NCBI RefSeq assembly: GCF_029267015.1 | Contig: NZ_JARIEA010000014.1 | Location: 1 to 50,265, forward strand | Length of the DNA stretch: 50,265 nucleotides | DNA from: Sporosarcina ureae | Lineage (GTDB): Bacteria; Bacillota; Bacilli; Bacillales_A; Planococcaceae | Direction of reading: 5' to 3' | Shown: one piece after another, positions 25,603-35,874 of the stretch | Layout of the letters: every line of letters starts with the position of its first letter | How positions within the stretch are numbered: position 1 is the first letter of the stretch | Position numbers and translations under genes: made by a program | The notes under the pieces: generated by a model | What the model was told of the DNA's origin: nothing | What the model saw: the letters and a program-made list of their open reading frames with translations, nothing else | Databases searched by the model: none

Positions 25603-25641
25603 TCACCGCAAGCCTATGTGGAAGCGTCCGCCAAGAACGTC
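25603..25641 (+). repeat. Relic of the bipartite palindromic repeat
   Basis: The stretch TCACCGCAAGCC, then TATGTGGAAGCGTCCGCC and AAGAACG lines up with TCACCGCGGGCC, CATGGGAAAGCGTCCGCC and TAGAGCG of the copy 1 right arm, at about 30 of 39 positions. No partner arm is found nearby, so it looks like a decayed or partial copy. Confidence 0.45.
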
Positions 25642-25811
25642 GATCAATGTTGCCTTCAACCGTAACCACTATGCTATGCCAATGAAATTTATGAACAACT
25701 TGACCGAAAATGCAAACTGGTGACATAAAATCGCTTGATTCTACTAGTTCTTTTCCTGCCTTTTGTGCTATCATTAGGTTTTGAAGATGAGCGGTAGAGG
25801 AGATAACGATT

Positions 25812-26186
25812 ATGAAACGACGAGAAGCACGTGAAAAAGCAATTCAAACACTGTTTCAGCTGGACAATAGTGAGATGAACGTGGACGAAGCGATAGGTTA
25901 TATCGTGGAAACACCACTGGATTCATTCTACGAACAACTAGTTCGAGGTACAGCAGAACATTTGACAGAAATCGACAGTGAAATCACAAATAAATTGGAA
26001 AACTGGACCATCGACAGATTGCCGAAGATCGAACGTACAGTGTTACGATTGGCTGTCTATGAACTGCTTCATAATGAAGAAGTTCCGAATCGGGTCATCA
26101 TGAACGAAGCGATTGAGTTATGTAAGACGTTTGGTGACGAAAAGTCAGGCCGTTTTGTTAATGGGGTACTTTCTAAATTTAAGTAA
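25812..26186 (+). CDS. nusB: Transcription antitermination factor NusB
   Basis: A 124-residue all-helical factor that binds boxA RNA with NusE and allows antitermination of rRNA transcription. It starts [17 protein letters not shown] and has the conserved [23 protein letters not shown] and [29 protein letters not shown] 25812 follows AGAGGAGA. Normal length. Confidence 0.96.
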   Translation: MKRREAREKAIQTLFQLDNSEMNVDEAIGYIVETPLDSFYEQLVRGTAEHLTEIDSEITNKLENWTIDRLPKIERTVLRLAVYELLHNEEVPNRVIMNEAIELCKTFGDEKSGRFVNGVLSKFK

Positions 26187-26263
26187 CCGAAATCGTCACT
26201 ACTAGTAGCAAGCTTGAGCTCGATCAACTTTCAATACAAATAAAAAAGTTTGGTGGGAAAATC

Positions 26264-27133
26264 ATGTCTAGTAAAAAGATTGATGGAAAAGCAATAGGAC
26301 AAGAAATCCGAAATGAACTAAAAGAAGAAGTCGCGTCTTTAGTAGCACAAGGAGTTCAACCTGGTCTAGCTGTTATTTTAGTTGGAGAAAATCCGGCATC
26401 TGAAACTTACGTGAGAAACAAAGAAAAATCCAGCAAGGAAGCTGGTATGAAATCCGTGCTCATTAAATTGCCCGACACCGTGTCAGAAGAAGAACTGTTG
26501 GCTGAAGTAGAAAAACTCAACCAAGACGATACGATTGATGGTATTTTGGTGCAATTGCCGTTGCCTAAGCATATTGACGAAAACAAAGTCATCCGCGCGA
26601 TTAGTCCTGAAAAAGACGTCGACGGTTTCCATCCGATGAATGTCGGTAAAATGTTGATTGGTCAAGAAACGTTTTTGCCATGTACACCATACGGCATCAT
26701 GCAGTTGCTTGAACGATCAAACGTAGATATTGCGGGCAAACACGCGGTGATTATTGGTAGAAGTAATATTGTAGGGAAACCGATGGGACAACTGCTGTTG
26801 CAAAAAGATGCAACGGTAACGTATTGTCACTCCCGTACAGAAGATTTGAAGAAATTTACGTTACAAGCGGATATTTTAATTGTCGCTATTGGAATGGCTA
26901 AATTCATTACAGGTGATTACATCAAAGAAGGCGCAGTGGTTATTGACGTCGGTATGAACCGTGATGAAAACGGTAAGCTATGTGGAGACGTTGATTATGA
27001 ATCAGCGGAGAAGCAAGCGAGCGCTATTACACCGGTACCAGGTGGAGTAGGTCCGATGACGATTACGATGCTATTGAAAAATACTGTCGAAAGTGCGGAG
27101 AATAAATTAAAGGCACGTACACAAAATAAGTAA
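26264..27133 (+). CDS. folD: Methylenetetrahydrofolate dehydrogenase/cyclohydrolase
   Basis: Bifunctional one-carbon enzyme interconverting 5,10-methylene- and 10-formyl-tetrahydrofolate. 289 residues, with [16 protein letters not shown] (catalytic Tyr and Lys), [13 protein letters not shown], the NADP site [16 protein letters not shown] and the closing [18 protein letters not shown] 26264 follows GGTGGGAA. It lies between nusB and xseA as in B. subtilis. Confidence 0.96.
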   Translation: MSSKKIDGKAIGQEIRNELKEEVASLVAQGVQPGLAVILVGENPASETYVRNKEKSSKEAGMKSVLIKLPDTVSEEELLAEVEKLNQDDTIDGILVQLPLPKHIDENKVIRAISPEKDVDGFHPMNVGKMLIGQETFLPCTPYGIMQLLERSNVDIAGKHAVIIGRSNIVGKPMGQLLLQKDATVTYCHSRTEDLKKFTLQADILIVAIGMAKFITGDYIKEGAVVIDVGMNRDENGKLCGDVDYESAEKQASAITPVPGGVGPMTITMLLKNTVESAENKLKARTQNK

Positions 27134-27195
27134 TTCTAAACGAGAGACGCTTTCACGAGCGCCTCTCTATACATAAAAGGGCAGGTGACGGAAAC

Positions 27196-28545
27196 ATGTC
27201 CAATCAAACTTTTTTAACCGTTCAAGCGCTAACGAAATATGTCAAACGTAAATTTGACGCAGATCCTCATTTGCGAAATGTTTATGTAAAAGGCGAATTG
27301 TCGAACGTTAAATTGCATCCATCCGGTCATATTTACTTTACGTTGAAAGACGATAAGACGAGAATCCAAGCGGCCATGTTCCGTTCTCGTTCCAATACAC
27401 TTCAATTTAAGCCTGAAAATGGTATGAATGTACTGATCACAGGAGATGTGACGGTGTTTGAAACGGCAGGATCGTACCAGCTCTACGTACAAACGATGGA
27501 GCCAGACGGTATCGGGGCGCTGTACCTAGCTTTTGAACAGTTGAAAAAGAAGCTTCAGCAAGAAGGATTGTTTGAACAACGATTTAAGCAACCCATTCCG
27601 CAAGTACCGCAACGAATCGGTATTATTACTGCTGAATCGGGTGCTGCATTACGTGATATGTACTCGACGATCAATCGACGCTTTCCAATGGCGGAGATGC
27701 ACTTATTCCCAGCTCTTGTGCAAGGTCGTACCGCAGTTCCTTCGATTGTAAAAGCGATTGAACAAGCAAATCGTATGGCGAACGTGGATGTGCTGATTGT
27801 GGGGCGAGGCGGTGGCTCTATAGAAGATCTGTGGGCATTTAACGAAGAAGATGTGGCACGTGCTATTTTCTCCAGTCGCATTCCGATCATCAGTGCAGTG
27901 GGTCACGAAACGGATACAACAATCGCGGATTTTGTTGCGGATTTACGTGCACCTACGCCGACTGCAGCAGCTGAGATGGCGGTGCCGGACCAACTCCAAT
28001 TATTCCAACATCTAAAAAATCAACAGCGTTCAATCTATATGGCTGCACAAACATTGATTAAGCAGTTGAATAAGCGGTTAGAAACAGCTCAAGCTGCCTA
28101 TCCTCTTCAATATCCGGATCGGCTATACCGACCGTTCATCGAGAAAATTGATGGTCTTGAAGATCGATTGCATCGTAGCAGTGTCGCTATCGTCCAAGGG
28201 AGACGGATGAATTTTGATCGCTTATTTGCGGGTTTTCAGTACTACACACCCATTCGACGCATCCAGCTTGAACAGCAACAGACAAAACAATTGGAAATGC
28301 GTTTGAACCGTGCAGCACAGCAAACCATTACACAACGTCAGCAACATTTTGTGTCACTGATGCGCATGATGCAAGCCCTGAATCCATTACAAGTGATGGA
28401 AAGAGGCTTTTCGATCGGTTATAAAGATGATGAAGTGATTAAATCCGTTCAAGATGTAGTGAGCGGCGATCACGTAACGCTTCAATTGGCGGACGGATCC
28501 ATTTCTACTGTTGTAAAAGAAATCATTCCAAAGGAGGTCGAGTAA
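27196..28545 (+). CDS. xseA: Exodeoxyribonuclease VII large subunit
   Basis: Catalytic subunit of the single-strand-specific exonuclease VII. 449 residues: an N-terminal OB fold (VYVKGELSNVKLHPSGHIYFTLKDD), the catalytic domain with IGIITAESGAALRDM, VGRGGGSIEDLWAFN and SAVGHETDTTIADFVADLRAPTPTAAAE, then a long coiled-coil region and a C-terminal segment VMERGFSIGY. ATG 27196 follows AGGTGACGG. Two nt separate it from xseB. Confidence 0.96.
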   Translation: MSNQTFLTVQALTKYVKRKFDADPHLRNVYVKGELSNVKLHPSGHIYFTLKDDKTRIQAAMFRSRSNTLQFKPENGMNVLITGDVTVFETAGSYQLYVQTMEPDGIGALYLAFEQLKKKLQQEGLFEQRFKQPIPQVPQRIGIITAESGAALRDMYSTINRRFPMAEMHLFPALVQGRTAVPSIVKAIEQANRMANVDVLIVGRGGGSIEDLWAFNEEDVARAIFSSRIPIISAVGHETDTTIADFVADLRAPTPTAAAEMAVPDQLQLFQHLKNQQRSIYMAAQTLIKQLNKRLETAQAAYPLQYPDRLYRPFIEKIDGLEDRLHRSSVAIVQGRRMNFDRLFAGFQYYTPIRRIQLEQQQTKQLEMRLNRAAQQTITQRQQHFVSLMRMMQALNPLQVMERGFSIGYKDDEVIKSVQDVVSGDHVTLQLADGSISTVVKEIIPKEVE

Positions 28546-28547
28546 GG

Positions 28548-28790
28548 ATGGCAGAAGATAAAGAAATGCAATTCGAGCAGGCAATGCACCAGTTAGAAGA
28601 AATTGTACAGAAGTTGGAGGCTGGAGAAGCGCCTTTGGATGATACGATCACATTGTATAAACAAGGGATGGAGCTCTCTGCCTATTGCCAGAAAAAATTA
28701 CAAAATGCAGAGAAACAATTGATTCGAATGATTGATCAAGAGGGTAATGAATCTTCATTTGACCCGACAGCAGGTGAGCCGAATGAATGA
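28548..28790 (+). CDS. xseB: Exodeoxyribonuclease VII small subunit
   Basis: An 80-residue helical-hairpin protein (FEQAMHQLEEIVQKLEAGEA, then LDDTITLYKQGMELSAYC) that coats the coiled coil of XseA. ATG 28548 follows AAAGGAGGTCGAG. Its TGA overlaps the ispA start region. Confidence 0.95.
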   Translation: MAEDKEMQFEQAMHQLEEIVQKLEAGEAPLDDTITLYKQGMELSAYCQKKLQNAEKQLIRMIDQEGNESSFDPTAGEPNE

Positions 28791-29667
28791 GAAACTACAA
28801 GCTTTTGTCGATAAAATGATTCCGGAAATTGAACGGGAATTAACGAATCAATTAGCGAAGCCTGATATTCCGGCTGCTTTGCACGAGTCCATGACGTATT
28901 CCATCGCTGCAGGTGGTAAGCGTATTCGTCCTTTACTCGTTATGGCTGTGTTAAATGATCTGAATAAAGATTCGGCAGATGCATTGAAAGTGGCGGCTTC
29001 TGTCGAATTAATACATACATATTCATTGATCCATGATGATCTACCTTGCATGGATGACGATGATTTCAGAAGAGGAAAACCTACGAACCATAAAGTGTAT
29101 GGAGAAGATGTAGCGACACTTTCTGGAGACGCCATGCAAGCAATGGCATTCCAGGCGCTCGCGGACCTTCGTGAAACACCACCTTCAGCTGCGATTGAAC
29201 TCGTTGGGTTACTCGCGAAAGCTTCAGGTGCACAAGGGATGGTCAAAGGACAGGTCCTTGACATGAAAGGTGAACATCAATTATTACCTTTAGCTGAATT
29301 AGAAGAAGTTCATATTCATAAAACAGGCGCATTACTCTCATACTGTATTGAAGCAGGCGCTGTACTAGCACAAGCTTCAGCCGAACAACGTGAGCAACTT
29401 AATCGTTTTTCTCACAACATTGGATTAGCTTTCCAAATACAAGATGATATTTTGGATGTTACCGCTACGACCGAGCAATTAGGTAAGCCGGCAAATAGTG
29501 ATACATCAAGCGAAAAGTCGACGTATCCTTCATTACTTGGATTAGACGGAGCGCGTGAACAATTAAAAGCGCGTCATGAAGAAGCTTTAGATGCGTTACA
29601 GTCTATTGGATTAGAAGAGTCAGTTTTGCGTTTGTTAGCGGATTACATCATTGAGCGAAATATGTAA
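28783..29667 (+). CDS. ispA: Farnesyl diphosphate synthase
   Basis: Makes farnesyl diphosphate from isopentenyl and dimethylallyl diphosphate. 294 residues with the first Asp-rich motif IHDDLPCMDDDDFRRG, GGKRIRPLL and the second motif FQIQDDILD, then KSTYPSLLGLDGA. ATG 28783 follows AGGTGA by 5 nt and overlaps the xseB stop by 8 nt; an earlier in-frame start at 28732 lies inside xseB and lacks a binding site. Matches the usual length of about 296. Confidence 0.95.
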   Translation: MNEKLQAFVDKMIPEIERELTNQLAKPDIPAALHESMTYSIAAGGKRIRPLLVMAVLNDLNKDSADALKVAASVELIHTYSLIHDDLPCMDDDDFRRGKPTNHKVYGEDVATLSGDAMQAMAFQALADLRETPPSAAIELVGLLAKASGAQGMVKGQVLDMKGEHQLLPLAELEEVHIHKTGALLSYCIEAGAVLAQASAEQREQLNRFSHNIGLAFQIQDDILDVTATTEQLGKPANSDTSSEKSTYPSLLGLDGAREQLKARHEEALDALQSIGLEESVLRLLADYIIERNM

Positions 29668-29682
29668 TTTGAAACCGTTATA

Positions 29683-29711
29683 TTTGTGTCGTACGTTGTT
29701 ACTGTTATAAT
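29683..29711 (+). promoter_or_regulatory. Candidate sigma-A promoter for dxs
   Basis: A perfect -10 TATAAT (29706-29711) has a weak -35 TTTGTG (29683-29688) 17 bp upstream. It lies in the 134-bp gap between ispA and dxs, so dxs can be transcribed apart from the upstream genes. Confidence 0.5.
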
Positions 29712-29801
29712 GTAGAAACAAACTATAGCTACTTTTTTTGATGAACAATAAATTGCGGGTACGAATGGAAAGACCTACTTACTAGATGAAGGTGTGTGAT
29801 C

Positions 29802-31703
29802 ATGATGGATCTAACAACGATTACCAATCCATCTTTTATAAAAGAGCTCGATAAAGAACAATTGGAAGCATTGGCGGCAGATATTCGTCATTTTTTGATT
29901 GAGAATTTATCGGTGACTGGCGGGCATATCGGGCCGAATCTGGGTGTTGTCGAATTAACGATTGCATTGCATAAAATATTCGACAGTCCAACCGACAAGT
30001 TTTTATGGGATGTAGGACATCAGTCATACGTCCATAAAATTCTGACGGGCCGAGCTGGCGAGTTTGATACTCTTAGAAAATATAAAGGATTGAGCGGATT
30101 CCCTAAAATGGCGGAGAGCATACATGATGTATGGGAAACCGGCCATAGTTCAACATCTTTGTCAGCGGCCATGGGAATGGCGGTTGCACGAGATATTAAA
30201 AAGGAAAATAGTTTTGTCATCCCGATCATTGGTGACGGAGCTTTGACTGGCGGTATGGCGCTCGAAGCATTGAACCATATCGGTCACGAAAAGACAAATC
30301 TCACAGTCATTCTAAATGACAATGAAATGTCTATTGCTCCAAACGTTGGTGCATTGCACTCGATACTTGGAAAATTACGTACGGCTGGAAAGTATAATAA
30401 CGTCAAAGACGAACTGGAATTCTTATTGCGTAAAATCCCAGCAGTGGGCGGCAGAGTCGCGACAGCTGCGGAACGTGTGAAAGATAGTTTGAAATATTTG
30501 GTAGTTAACGGAGTCTTCTTTGAGGAGCTTGGATTCACGTATTTAGGACCGATTGATGGCCATGACTTTGTGGAATTGGAGCGTTCTCTTCAATATGCGA
30601 AGAAAATGGAAGGACCGGTATTACTTCATGTGATTACGAAAAAAGGTAAAGGGTATAGCCCAGCTGAGTTAGATAAAATCGGTACATGGCATGGTACAGG
30701 GCCATATAAGATCGAAACGGGAGATTTTGTGAAATCCCCTGTAAAAGGTCCCGCTTGGAGTGCGTTAATTTCTGAAACAGTGCGTAAATTGGCGAGAGAT
30801 GATCGACGCATTGTCGCGATTACGCCTGCAATGCCTGTCGGGTCGAAACTTGAATCTTTCGCTGCAGAATTCCCAGATCGATTCTTCGATGTAGGAATTG
30901 CGGAGCAACATGCGACGACGATGGCAGCAGGACTTGCCGCGACTGGAATGAAACCGTTCCTAGCGATTTATTCGACATTCTTGCAGCGAGCATACGATCA
31001 AATGTTGCATGATGTGACACGTCAGAAGCTCAATGTCTTTATAGGTATTGACCGTTCGGGGCTTGTTGGTGCGGATGGAGAAACGCATCACGGTGTATTT
31101 GACATTGCGTTCTTGCGTCATTTGCCAAACTTGGTCATCATGATGCCGAAAGACGAGAATGAAGGTCAACACATGGTGAAGACCGCTATCGATTACGATG
31201 AGGGCCCAATCGCGCTTCGTTTCCCACGTGGAAATGGTTATGGTGTACCGATGGATGAAGAGCTTCATACGATTCCAATTGGTACGTGGGAAGTTTTGCA
31301 AGAAGGTGAAGACGCGACGATCTTGACATTTGGAACTACAATTCCAATGGCGTTCGCTGCGGCTGAACAACTAAAAGCACAAGGCAAAAATGTCGCGGTT
31401 GTGAATGCGCGTTTCATTAAGCCGATGGATACGGATTTACTGGATGAGCTATTTGCTAAAGGTAAACCGATCATTACGATTGAAGAAGCTGTACTTGCTG
31501 GAGGATTCGGCAGTGGTGTGATGGAATATGCAGAACAAGTCGGTCATACAGGTACGATCTTTGAGAGAATCGGTATACCGGATGAATTCATTGAACACGG
31601 CGGTGTGGATAAATTATTAATTGAAGTCCATATGACACCAGATCATGTGGCGGAAGTAACTGCAGCGGCTATTAAGCAAGCAGCGGAAAGAGAAAGAGTA
31701 TGA
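29802..31703 (+). CDS. dxs: 1-deoxy-D-xylulose-5-phosphate synthase
   Basis: Thiamine diphosphate enzyme that condenses pyruvate and glyceraldehyde 3-phosphate in the first step of the MEP isoprenoid pathway. 633 residues, the same length as in B. subtilis. Motifs: HVGHQ-like [13 protein letters not shown], the ThDP site [16 protein letters not shown] to NDNEMSI, and the transketolase-type [20 protein letters not shown] 29802 has GAAGGTG 7 nt upstream and is preferred to GTG 29796. Its stop overlaps the tlyA start by 4 nt. Confidence 0.96.
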   Translation: MMDLTTITNPSFIKELDKEQLEALAADIRHFLIENLSVTGGHIGPNLGVVELTIALHKIFDSPTDKFLWDVGHQSYVHKILTGRAGEFDTLRKYKGLSGFPKMAESIHDVWETGHSSTSLSAAMGMAVARDIKKENSFVIPIIGDGALTGGMALEALNHIGHEKTNLTVILNDNEMSIAPNVGALHSILGKLRTAGKYNNVKDELEFLLRKIPAVGGRVATAAERVKDSLKYLVVNGVFFEELGFTYLGPIDGHDFVELERSLQYAKKMEGPVLLHVITKKGKGYSPAELDKIGTWHGTGPYKIETGDFVKSPVKGPAWSALISETVRKLARDDRRIVAITPAMPVGSKLESFAAEFPDRFFDVGIAEQHATTMAAGLAATGMKPFLAIYSTFLQRAYDQMLHDVTRQKLNVFIGIDRSGLVGADGETHHGVFDIAFLRHLPNLVIMMPKDENEGQHMVKTAIDYDEGPIALRFPRGNGYGVPMDEELHTIPIGTWEVLQEGEDATILTFGTTIPMAFAAAEQLKAQGKNVAVVNARFIKPMDTDLLDELFAKGKPIITIEEAVLAGGFGSGVMEYAEQVGHTGTIFERIGIPDEFIEHGGVDKLLIEVHMTPDHVAEVTAAAIKQAAERERV

Positions 31704-32524
31704 GTGGTGCACCTGTGAAAAAAGAGAGAGTGGATGTATTGCTTGTGGAGCGTGGTTTGACAGAATCACGCGAGCAAGCAAAACGTTCCATCATGGCGGG
31801 ACTTGTATACACTGAGACGTCTAGAATTGAAAAAGCAGGAGAGAAAATCGCGGTTGATGCGCCATTGACTGTAAAAGGTCCTGCGATTAAATATGTAAGT
31901 CGTGGTGGCTTGAAATTGGAAAAGGCATTGGTGTCTTTTCCTATTTCCGTGAAGGAAAAGATTGTTCTCGATATCGGTGCTTCGACAGGCGGCTTTACAG
32001 ATTGTGCACTGCAAAACGGAGCGAAACATTGTTACGCGCTAGATGTAGGCTATAATCAGCTCGCTTGGAAGATCCGACAGCATGATCAAGTGACAGTGAT
32101 GGAGAGACAGAACTTCCGTCATGCGACTGTTGATATGTTTACGGAAGGATTGCCGGAAGCTGCGACAATCGACGTTTCATTCATTTCGTTATCACTAATT
32201 TTGCCTGCTCTAAAGAAAATTATTGTACCAGGCGGACAAGTTGTGGCGCTCGTAAAACCACAATTTGAAGCCGGTAAAGATAAAGTCGGTAAAAAAGGGA
32301 TTGTCCGTGATCCTGCTATCCATCTTGAAGTCTTGGAAAAGATTGCTAAGATGGCAGTGGCGGAAGGATTTTCCGTTAAAGGGGCTACGTATTCGCCTGT
32401 TACAGGGGGAGAAGGTAATATAGAGTTCTTGTATTATTTAGTAGCTGAAGACGAAGCGACAACTGATTTCACAACAGATGACTTTAAAAATTTAGTCAAA
32501 CAGGCTCATAATGATTTAACATAA
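31700..32524 (+). CDS. tlyA: TlyA family rRNA methyltransferase
   Basis: A 274-residue protein with an N-terminal S4 RNA-binding domain ([28 protein letters not shown]) and an FtsJ-like methyltransferase domain with [20 protein letters not shown] (SAM site), TIDVSFISL and [12 protein letters not shown]. The family 2'-O-methylates rRNA; older names call it hemolysin-like. ATG 31700 overlaps the dxs stop, so translation is coupled. A terminator begins at the stop codon. Confidence 0.93.
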   Translation: MSGAPVKKERVDVLLVERGLTESREQAKRSIMAGLVYTETSRIEKAGEKIAVDAPLTVKGPAIKYVSRGGLKLEKALVSFPISVKEKIVLDIGASTGGFTDCALQNGAKHCYALDVGYNQLAWKIRQHDQVTVMERQNFRHATVDMFTEGLPEAATIDVSFISLSLILPALKKIIVPGGQVVALVKPQFEAGKDKVGKKGIVRDPAIHLEVLEKIAKMAVAEGFSVKGATYSPVTGGEGNIEFLYYLVAEDEATTDFTTDDFKNLVKQAHNDLT

Positions 32525-32550
32525 CGCGCAATGAGTTGCGCGTTTTTTAT
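32523..32550 (+). terminator. dxs-tlyA terminator
   Basis: A perfect 9-bp stem AACGCGCAA/TTGCGCGTT with loop TGAG followed by a T run; its first arm overlaps the tlyA stop codon. Confidence 0.9.
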
Positions 32551-32601
32551 ATGATTAGTATACTTTTGTTTATGAACCCAAGACGATCGGAGTGAATGAA
32601 A

Positions 32602-33051
32602 TTGAATAAAGGACAACGGCATCTACGTATTAGAGAAATTATTACGAATCATGAAATTGAGACACAGGATCAATTGGTCGAAAGTCTGAAAGATGCTGGA
32701 GCAGATGTTACGCAAGCTACAGTTTCGCGTGATATTAAAGAAATGCACTTGATTAAAGTACCTTCTCCGTCAGGGAATTATAAATATAGCCTGCCGCCGA
32801 TCCACCGCTATAATACGGAAGAGAAATTGAAGCGTATGCTAGAAGACGCGTTTGTCGGAATCGATAGTGCCAGTCACTTCATCATGCTGAAAACGCTTCC
32901 CGGCAATGCACAGGCAGTGGGGTCGCTTGTCGACAACTTGGACTGGGATGAAATGCTTGGAACCATTTGCGGCGATGATACATGTTTGATCATTTGCCGT
33001 GAAGAATCTCAAACAGAGTATGTAAAAGATAAACTATTATCAATGCTATAA
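32602..33051 (+). CDS. ahrC: Arginine repressor ArgR/AhrC
   Basis: Arginine-responsive hexameric regulator that represses arginine synthesis and activates catabolism. 149 residues, exactly the length of B. subtilis AhrC, if TTG 32602 is the start ([13 protein letters not shown]). The in-frame ATG at 32596 is only 3 nt from the GGAG core, whereas TTG is 6-9 nt away. Winged helix with [18 protein letters not shown], then the arginine-binding oligomer domain with [17 protein letters not shown] and [14 protein letters not shown]. Confidence 0.93.
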   Translation: MNKGQRHLRIREIITNHEIETQDQLVESLKDAGADVTQATVSRDIKEMHLIKVPSPSGNYKYSLPPIHRYNTEEKLKRMLEDAFVGIDSASHFIMLKTLPGNAQAVGSLVDNLDWDEMLGTICGDDTCLIICREESQTEYVKDKLLSML

Positions 33052-33068
33052 GTGAGGTGAGGATTTCT

Positions 33069-34769
33069 TTGTTAAGCGAACTTTCGATTAAAAACTTTGC
33101 TATTATTGAACAACTTGAAATCGCATTTGACGACGGATTAACGGTGTTGACGGGTGAAACAGGTGCCGGGAAGTCAATTATCATCGATGCTGTCCAACTA
33201 CTCGCTGGTGGCCGTGGATCACAAGAATTCATTCGCCATGGTGCAAAAAAAGCTGAGCTTCAAGGACTTTTTACTATCGATCAAAATGTCCAAGCTGTGT
33301 CAGAGAAATTGTCGGAATTCGGCATCGATACAGAAGAAGGTATGGTGATTTTACGTCGGGATATTAGCGCCAGCGGGAAATCCGCTTGCCGTGTCAATGG
33401 TAAACTTGTAACGATTGCTATATTGCGTGAGATTGGTTCATTGCTAATCGATATTCACGGACAGCATGAAAATCAAGAATTGATGAATGAAAAGCGCCAT
33501 ATTCATTTGTTGGATTTCTTTATTGGTGAGCCAATTGAGCGAGCTATGTCGACCTATACCGAACTTTATGATAAATATAAAAAACTTCAGCAACTTATTG
33601 CTACAAAAACACAAGACGAACAACAAATTGCACAAAAGATTGATCTGTACAAGTTCCAATTGGAAGAAATCGACGCGGCTAATTTAATCGTTGGTGAAGA
33701 AGAAGCACTGGAGTCTGAACGTGTGAAGCTCCAGCACTTTAATCGTCTATTTGATCGCTTGAACACGTCATACGAAGCATTATCGTTGGAATCGCATGGT
33801 CTTGACTGGGTTGGTAATTCGATGAGTGATCTTGAAGAAGCTGCGTCAATTGATGAAGAACTCAAAACTATATCTGAAACGGTCAATTCGTCATTTTATG
33901 CGCTACAAGATGTCTCGCATGATTTAAAACGCATGATTGATGGCATGGAATTCCAGCCGGATCGATTGGAATTTGTCGATGATCGATTGGCATTATTTTT
34001 GACGTTGAAGCGTAAATACGGAAAATCACTAGAAGATATTTTGATTTATCGCGATAAAATTGCAGATGCACTCGATCAACTTGTCAATCGTGACGAAAGA
34101 TTGCATCAAAATCAGGAATTATTGGCACAATACGTAGAAGATCTCGAAATCGAAGCAAATGAATTATCCATTATTCGTAAAAAAGCGGCGCTGTCCCTCG
34201 AAAAAGGAATTGAAGAGCAACTAAAACAGTTATATATGGAAAAAGCGACATTCAAAGTACAAATCAGTCAAAAACAACCGCATCAATTTGACGCCAATGG
34301 ATTTGACGAAGTGGTATTTATGATTTCTACGAACTTGGGTGAACCACTTAAACCGTTAGTACGCGTGGCGTCGGGTGGCGAATTATCTCGAATGATGTTA
34401 GCGTTAAAAACCATTTTTTCTCAACATCAAGGTGTGACATCGATCATTTTCGATGAAGTGGATACCGGTGTGAGCGGACGTGTAGCGCAGTCTATTGCCG
34501 AAAAAATTTCCATGATCTCTAGTCATTCACAAGTGTTATGTATTTCGCATTTACCACAAGTAGCTGCAATGGCCGATCATCACTATTTGATTAAAAAAGA
34601 TGTACATGACGGTCGGACAACTACGGCAATTCATGATGTTATGCAAAGAGAACGAACGGAAGAATTATCACGCATGCTTTCAGGTGCAGAAATTACGACG
34701 TTAACGCTTCAGCATGCAGAAGAATTATTAGTATTAGCTGAACAGCGCAAACAGGAATTTCGTAAATAA
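33069..34769 (+). CDS. recN: DNA repair protein RecN
   Basis: SMC-like ATPase acting early at double-strand breaks. 566 residues with IKNFAIIEQLEIAFDDGLTVLTG-type N-terminus, Walker A GETGAGKS (about residues 28-35), a long coiled-coil centre, signature VASGGELSRMMLALK and Walker B SIIFDEVDTGVSG. Start TTG 33069 (LSELSIKNF) lies 6 nt after GAGGTGAGG; the earlier in-frame start at 33057 lies within the binding site. Adjacent to ahrC as in B. subtilis. Confidence 0.95.
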   Translation: MLSELSIKNFAIIEQLEIAFDDGLTVLTGETGAGKSIIIDAVQLLAGGRGSQEFIRHGAKKAELQGLFTIDQNVQAVSEKLSEFGIDTEEGMVILRRDISASGKSACRVNGKLVTIAILREIGSLLIDIHGQHENQELMNEKRHIHLLDFFIGEPIERAMSTYTELYDKYKKLQQLIATKTQDEQQIAQKIDLYKFQLEEIDAANLIVGEEEALESERVKLQHFNRLFDRLNTSYEALSLESHGLDWVGNSMSDLEEAASIDEELKTISETVNSSFYALQDVSHDLKRMIDGMEFQPDRLEFVDDRLALFLTLKRKYGKSLEDILIYRDKIADALDQLVNRDERLHQNQELLAQYVEDLEIEANELSIIRKKAALSLEKGIEEQLKQLYMEKATFKVQISQKQPHQFDANGFDEVVFMISTNLGEPLKPLVRVASGGELSRMMLALKTIFSQHQGVTSIIFDEVDTGVSGRVAQSIAEKISMISSHSQVLCISHLPQVAAMADHHYLIKKDVHDGRTTTAIHDVMQRERTEELSRMLSGAEITTLTLQHAEELLVLAEQRKQEFRK

Positions 34770-34835
34770 AGTGTAATGTACAAGGTTTTCCATGGGAATG
34801 GGTACTGTTTATTTTACCCTTTCATACTTTCCCGA

Positions 34836-34863
34836 CGAAAGGACATACCAAAGGTATCTTTCG
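34836..34863 (+). promoter_or_regulatory. Bulged hairpin just before the spoIVB ribosome-binding site
   Basis: CGAAAG and ATACC (34836-34849) pair with GGTAT and CTTTCG (34853-34863) around a 3-nt loop, with a 3-nt bulge in the left arm. There is no T run, so it is not a normal terminator. It ends 4 nt before the GAGGAGGTGA ribosome-binding site of spoIVB and could affect its translation or mRNA stability. Confidence 0.4.
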
Positions 34864-34878
34864 TTGAGGAGGTGAAAC

Positions 34879-35832
34879 ATGGGATGGAATAAATCTTTCA
34901 AAACACTTTTAGCTCTTGTCTTGATGCTCTGCCTTGTGCCTGGAATTTCATTCGCCGAAGAAGAAACGCTCATTCCAATGGGAGACTCCATTGGTATTCA
35001 AATGGATTTGAGCGGGATTTATGTAACGAGTGACGTCAAGATCGATCAGCAGGAATGGCTGAAAAAAGGCGATATTATTCGCCAGTTGAACGGTAACGAT
35101 ATGAAGCAACTTGTTAATTTTGAACGTGCTGTGCAAAAGGACAGCGCTACGATGATGCTCGACATTTTGCGAAATGGTAAACATGAAACCATACAAGCAG
35201 ATCAGTCGCTCATTAAGCGCGCCACACCCTTCCTAAAGGACCGAACGGAAGGTACCGGCACATTAACTTACGTCGACCCGAAAAGTGGAACATACGGAGC
35301 GCTGGGACACCAGATCATTGATAGTACGTTACAGTCTGCTCCGCCGTTTGAAAAAGGCGCCATTTATTTATCGGAAATTAGTCAAATCAAGAAAAGCTCT
35401 CCAGGATTTCCGGGATATAAAATTTCCTCCATTATTGATCAGAATAAGTTCCTCGGAAATATTCAAATCAATAATGTGTATGGAATATTTGGTAATTGGA
35501 AAAATGCATACAATAAAGTATTGGCTGAACCCCTTGAAATTATGCAGCCGTTTGAATTGATGATCGGTCCAGCAGAAATATTTACTACGGTGGAAGGTTC
35601 TACTGTAGAGAAATTCACCATCCAAATTACGAAGATAGAAGAAGAACAATTCCAAATCCAAGTAACTGACAAAAATTTATTGAGTAAGACGGGTGGGATC
35701 TTGCAGGGAATGAGCGGGAGTCCTATTATCCAAAGCGGTAAATTTGTCGGAGCCATTACGCATATGTTTGTGGACGAGCCGGAAAAAGGGGCCGCGCTTT
35801 TCCTGAAAACAATGCGAACAAATGAAAAGTAA
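34879..35832 (+). CDS. spoIVB: SpoIVB serine peptidase (short form)
   Basis: Forespore-made protease that signals across the septum to release pro-sigma-K processing. 317 residues: a signal/anchor helix (TLLALVLMLCLVPGISFA), a PDZ domain with KKGDIIRQLNGNDM, and the S55 peptidase domain. The catalytic residues are present: His in YGALGHQIID, Asp in TDKNLL and Ser in LQGMSGSPIIQ, with the same 15-residue Asp-to-Ser spacing as in B. subtilis. It is about 100 residues shorter than B. subtilis SpoIVB (426), with a shorter segment before the PDZ and an early end after THMFVDEPEKG. ATG 34879 follows GAGGAGGTGA. Confidence 0.9.
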   Translation: MGWNKSFKTLLALVLMLCLVPGISFAEEETLIPMGDSIGIQMDLSGIYVTSDVKIDQQEWLKKGDIIRQLNGNDMKQLVNFERAVQKDSATMMLDILRNGKHETIQADQSLIKRATPFLKDRTEGTGTLTYVDPKSGTYGALGHQIIDSTLQSAPPFEKGAIYLSEISQIKKSSPGFPGYKISSIIDQNKFLGNIQINNVYGIFGNWKNAYNKVLAEPLEIMQPFELMIGPAEIFTTVEGSTVEKFTIQITKIEEEQFQIQVTDKNLLSKTGGILQGMSGSPIIQSGKFVGAITHMFVDEPEKGAALFLKTMRTNEK

Positions 35833-35874
35833 AAAAAGCAGCCTGTGCGTAAAAATGCACAGGCTGTTTTTTCG
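35833..35874 (+). terminator. spoIVB terminator
   Basis: A 10-bp GC-rich stem (35839-35848 with 35857-35866) with an 8-nt loop, flanked by A and T runs, directly after the spoIVB stop. Confidence 0.9.
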
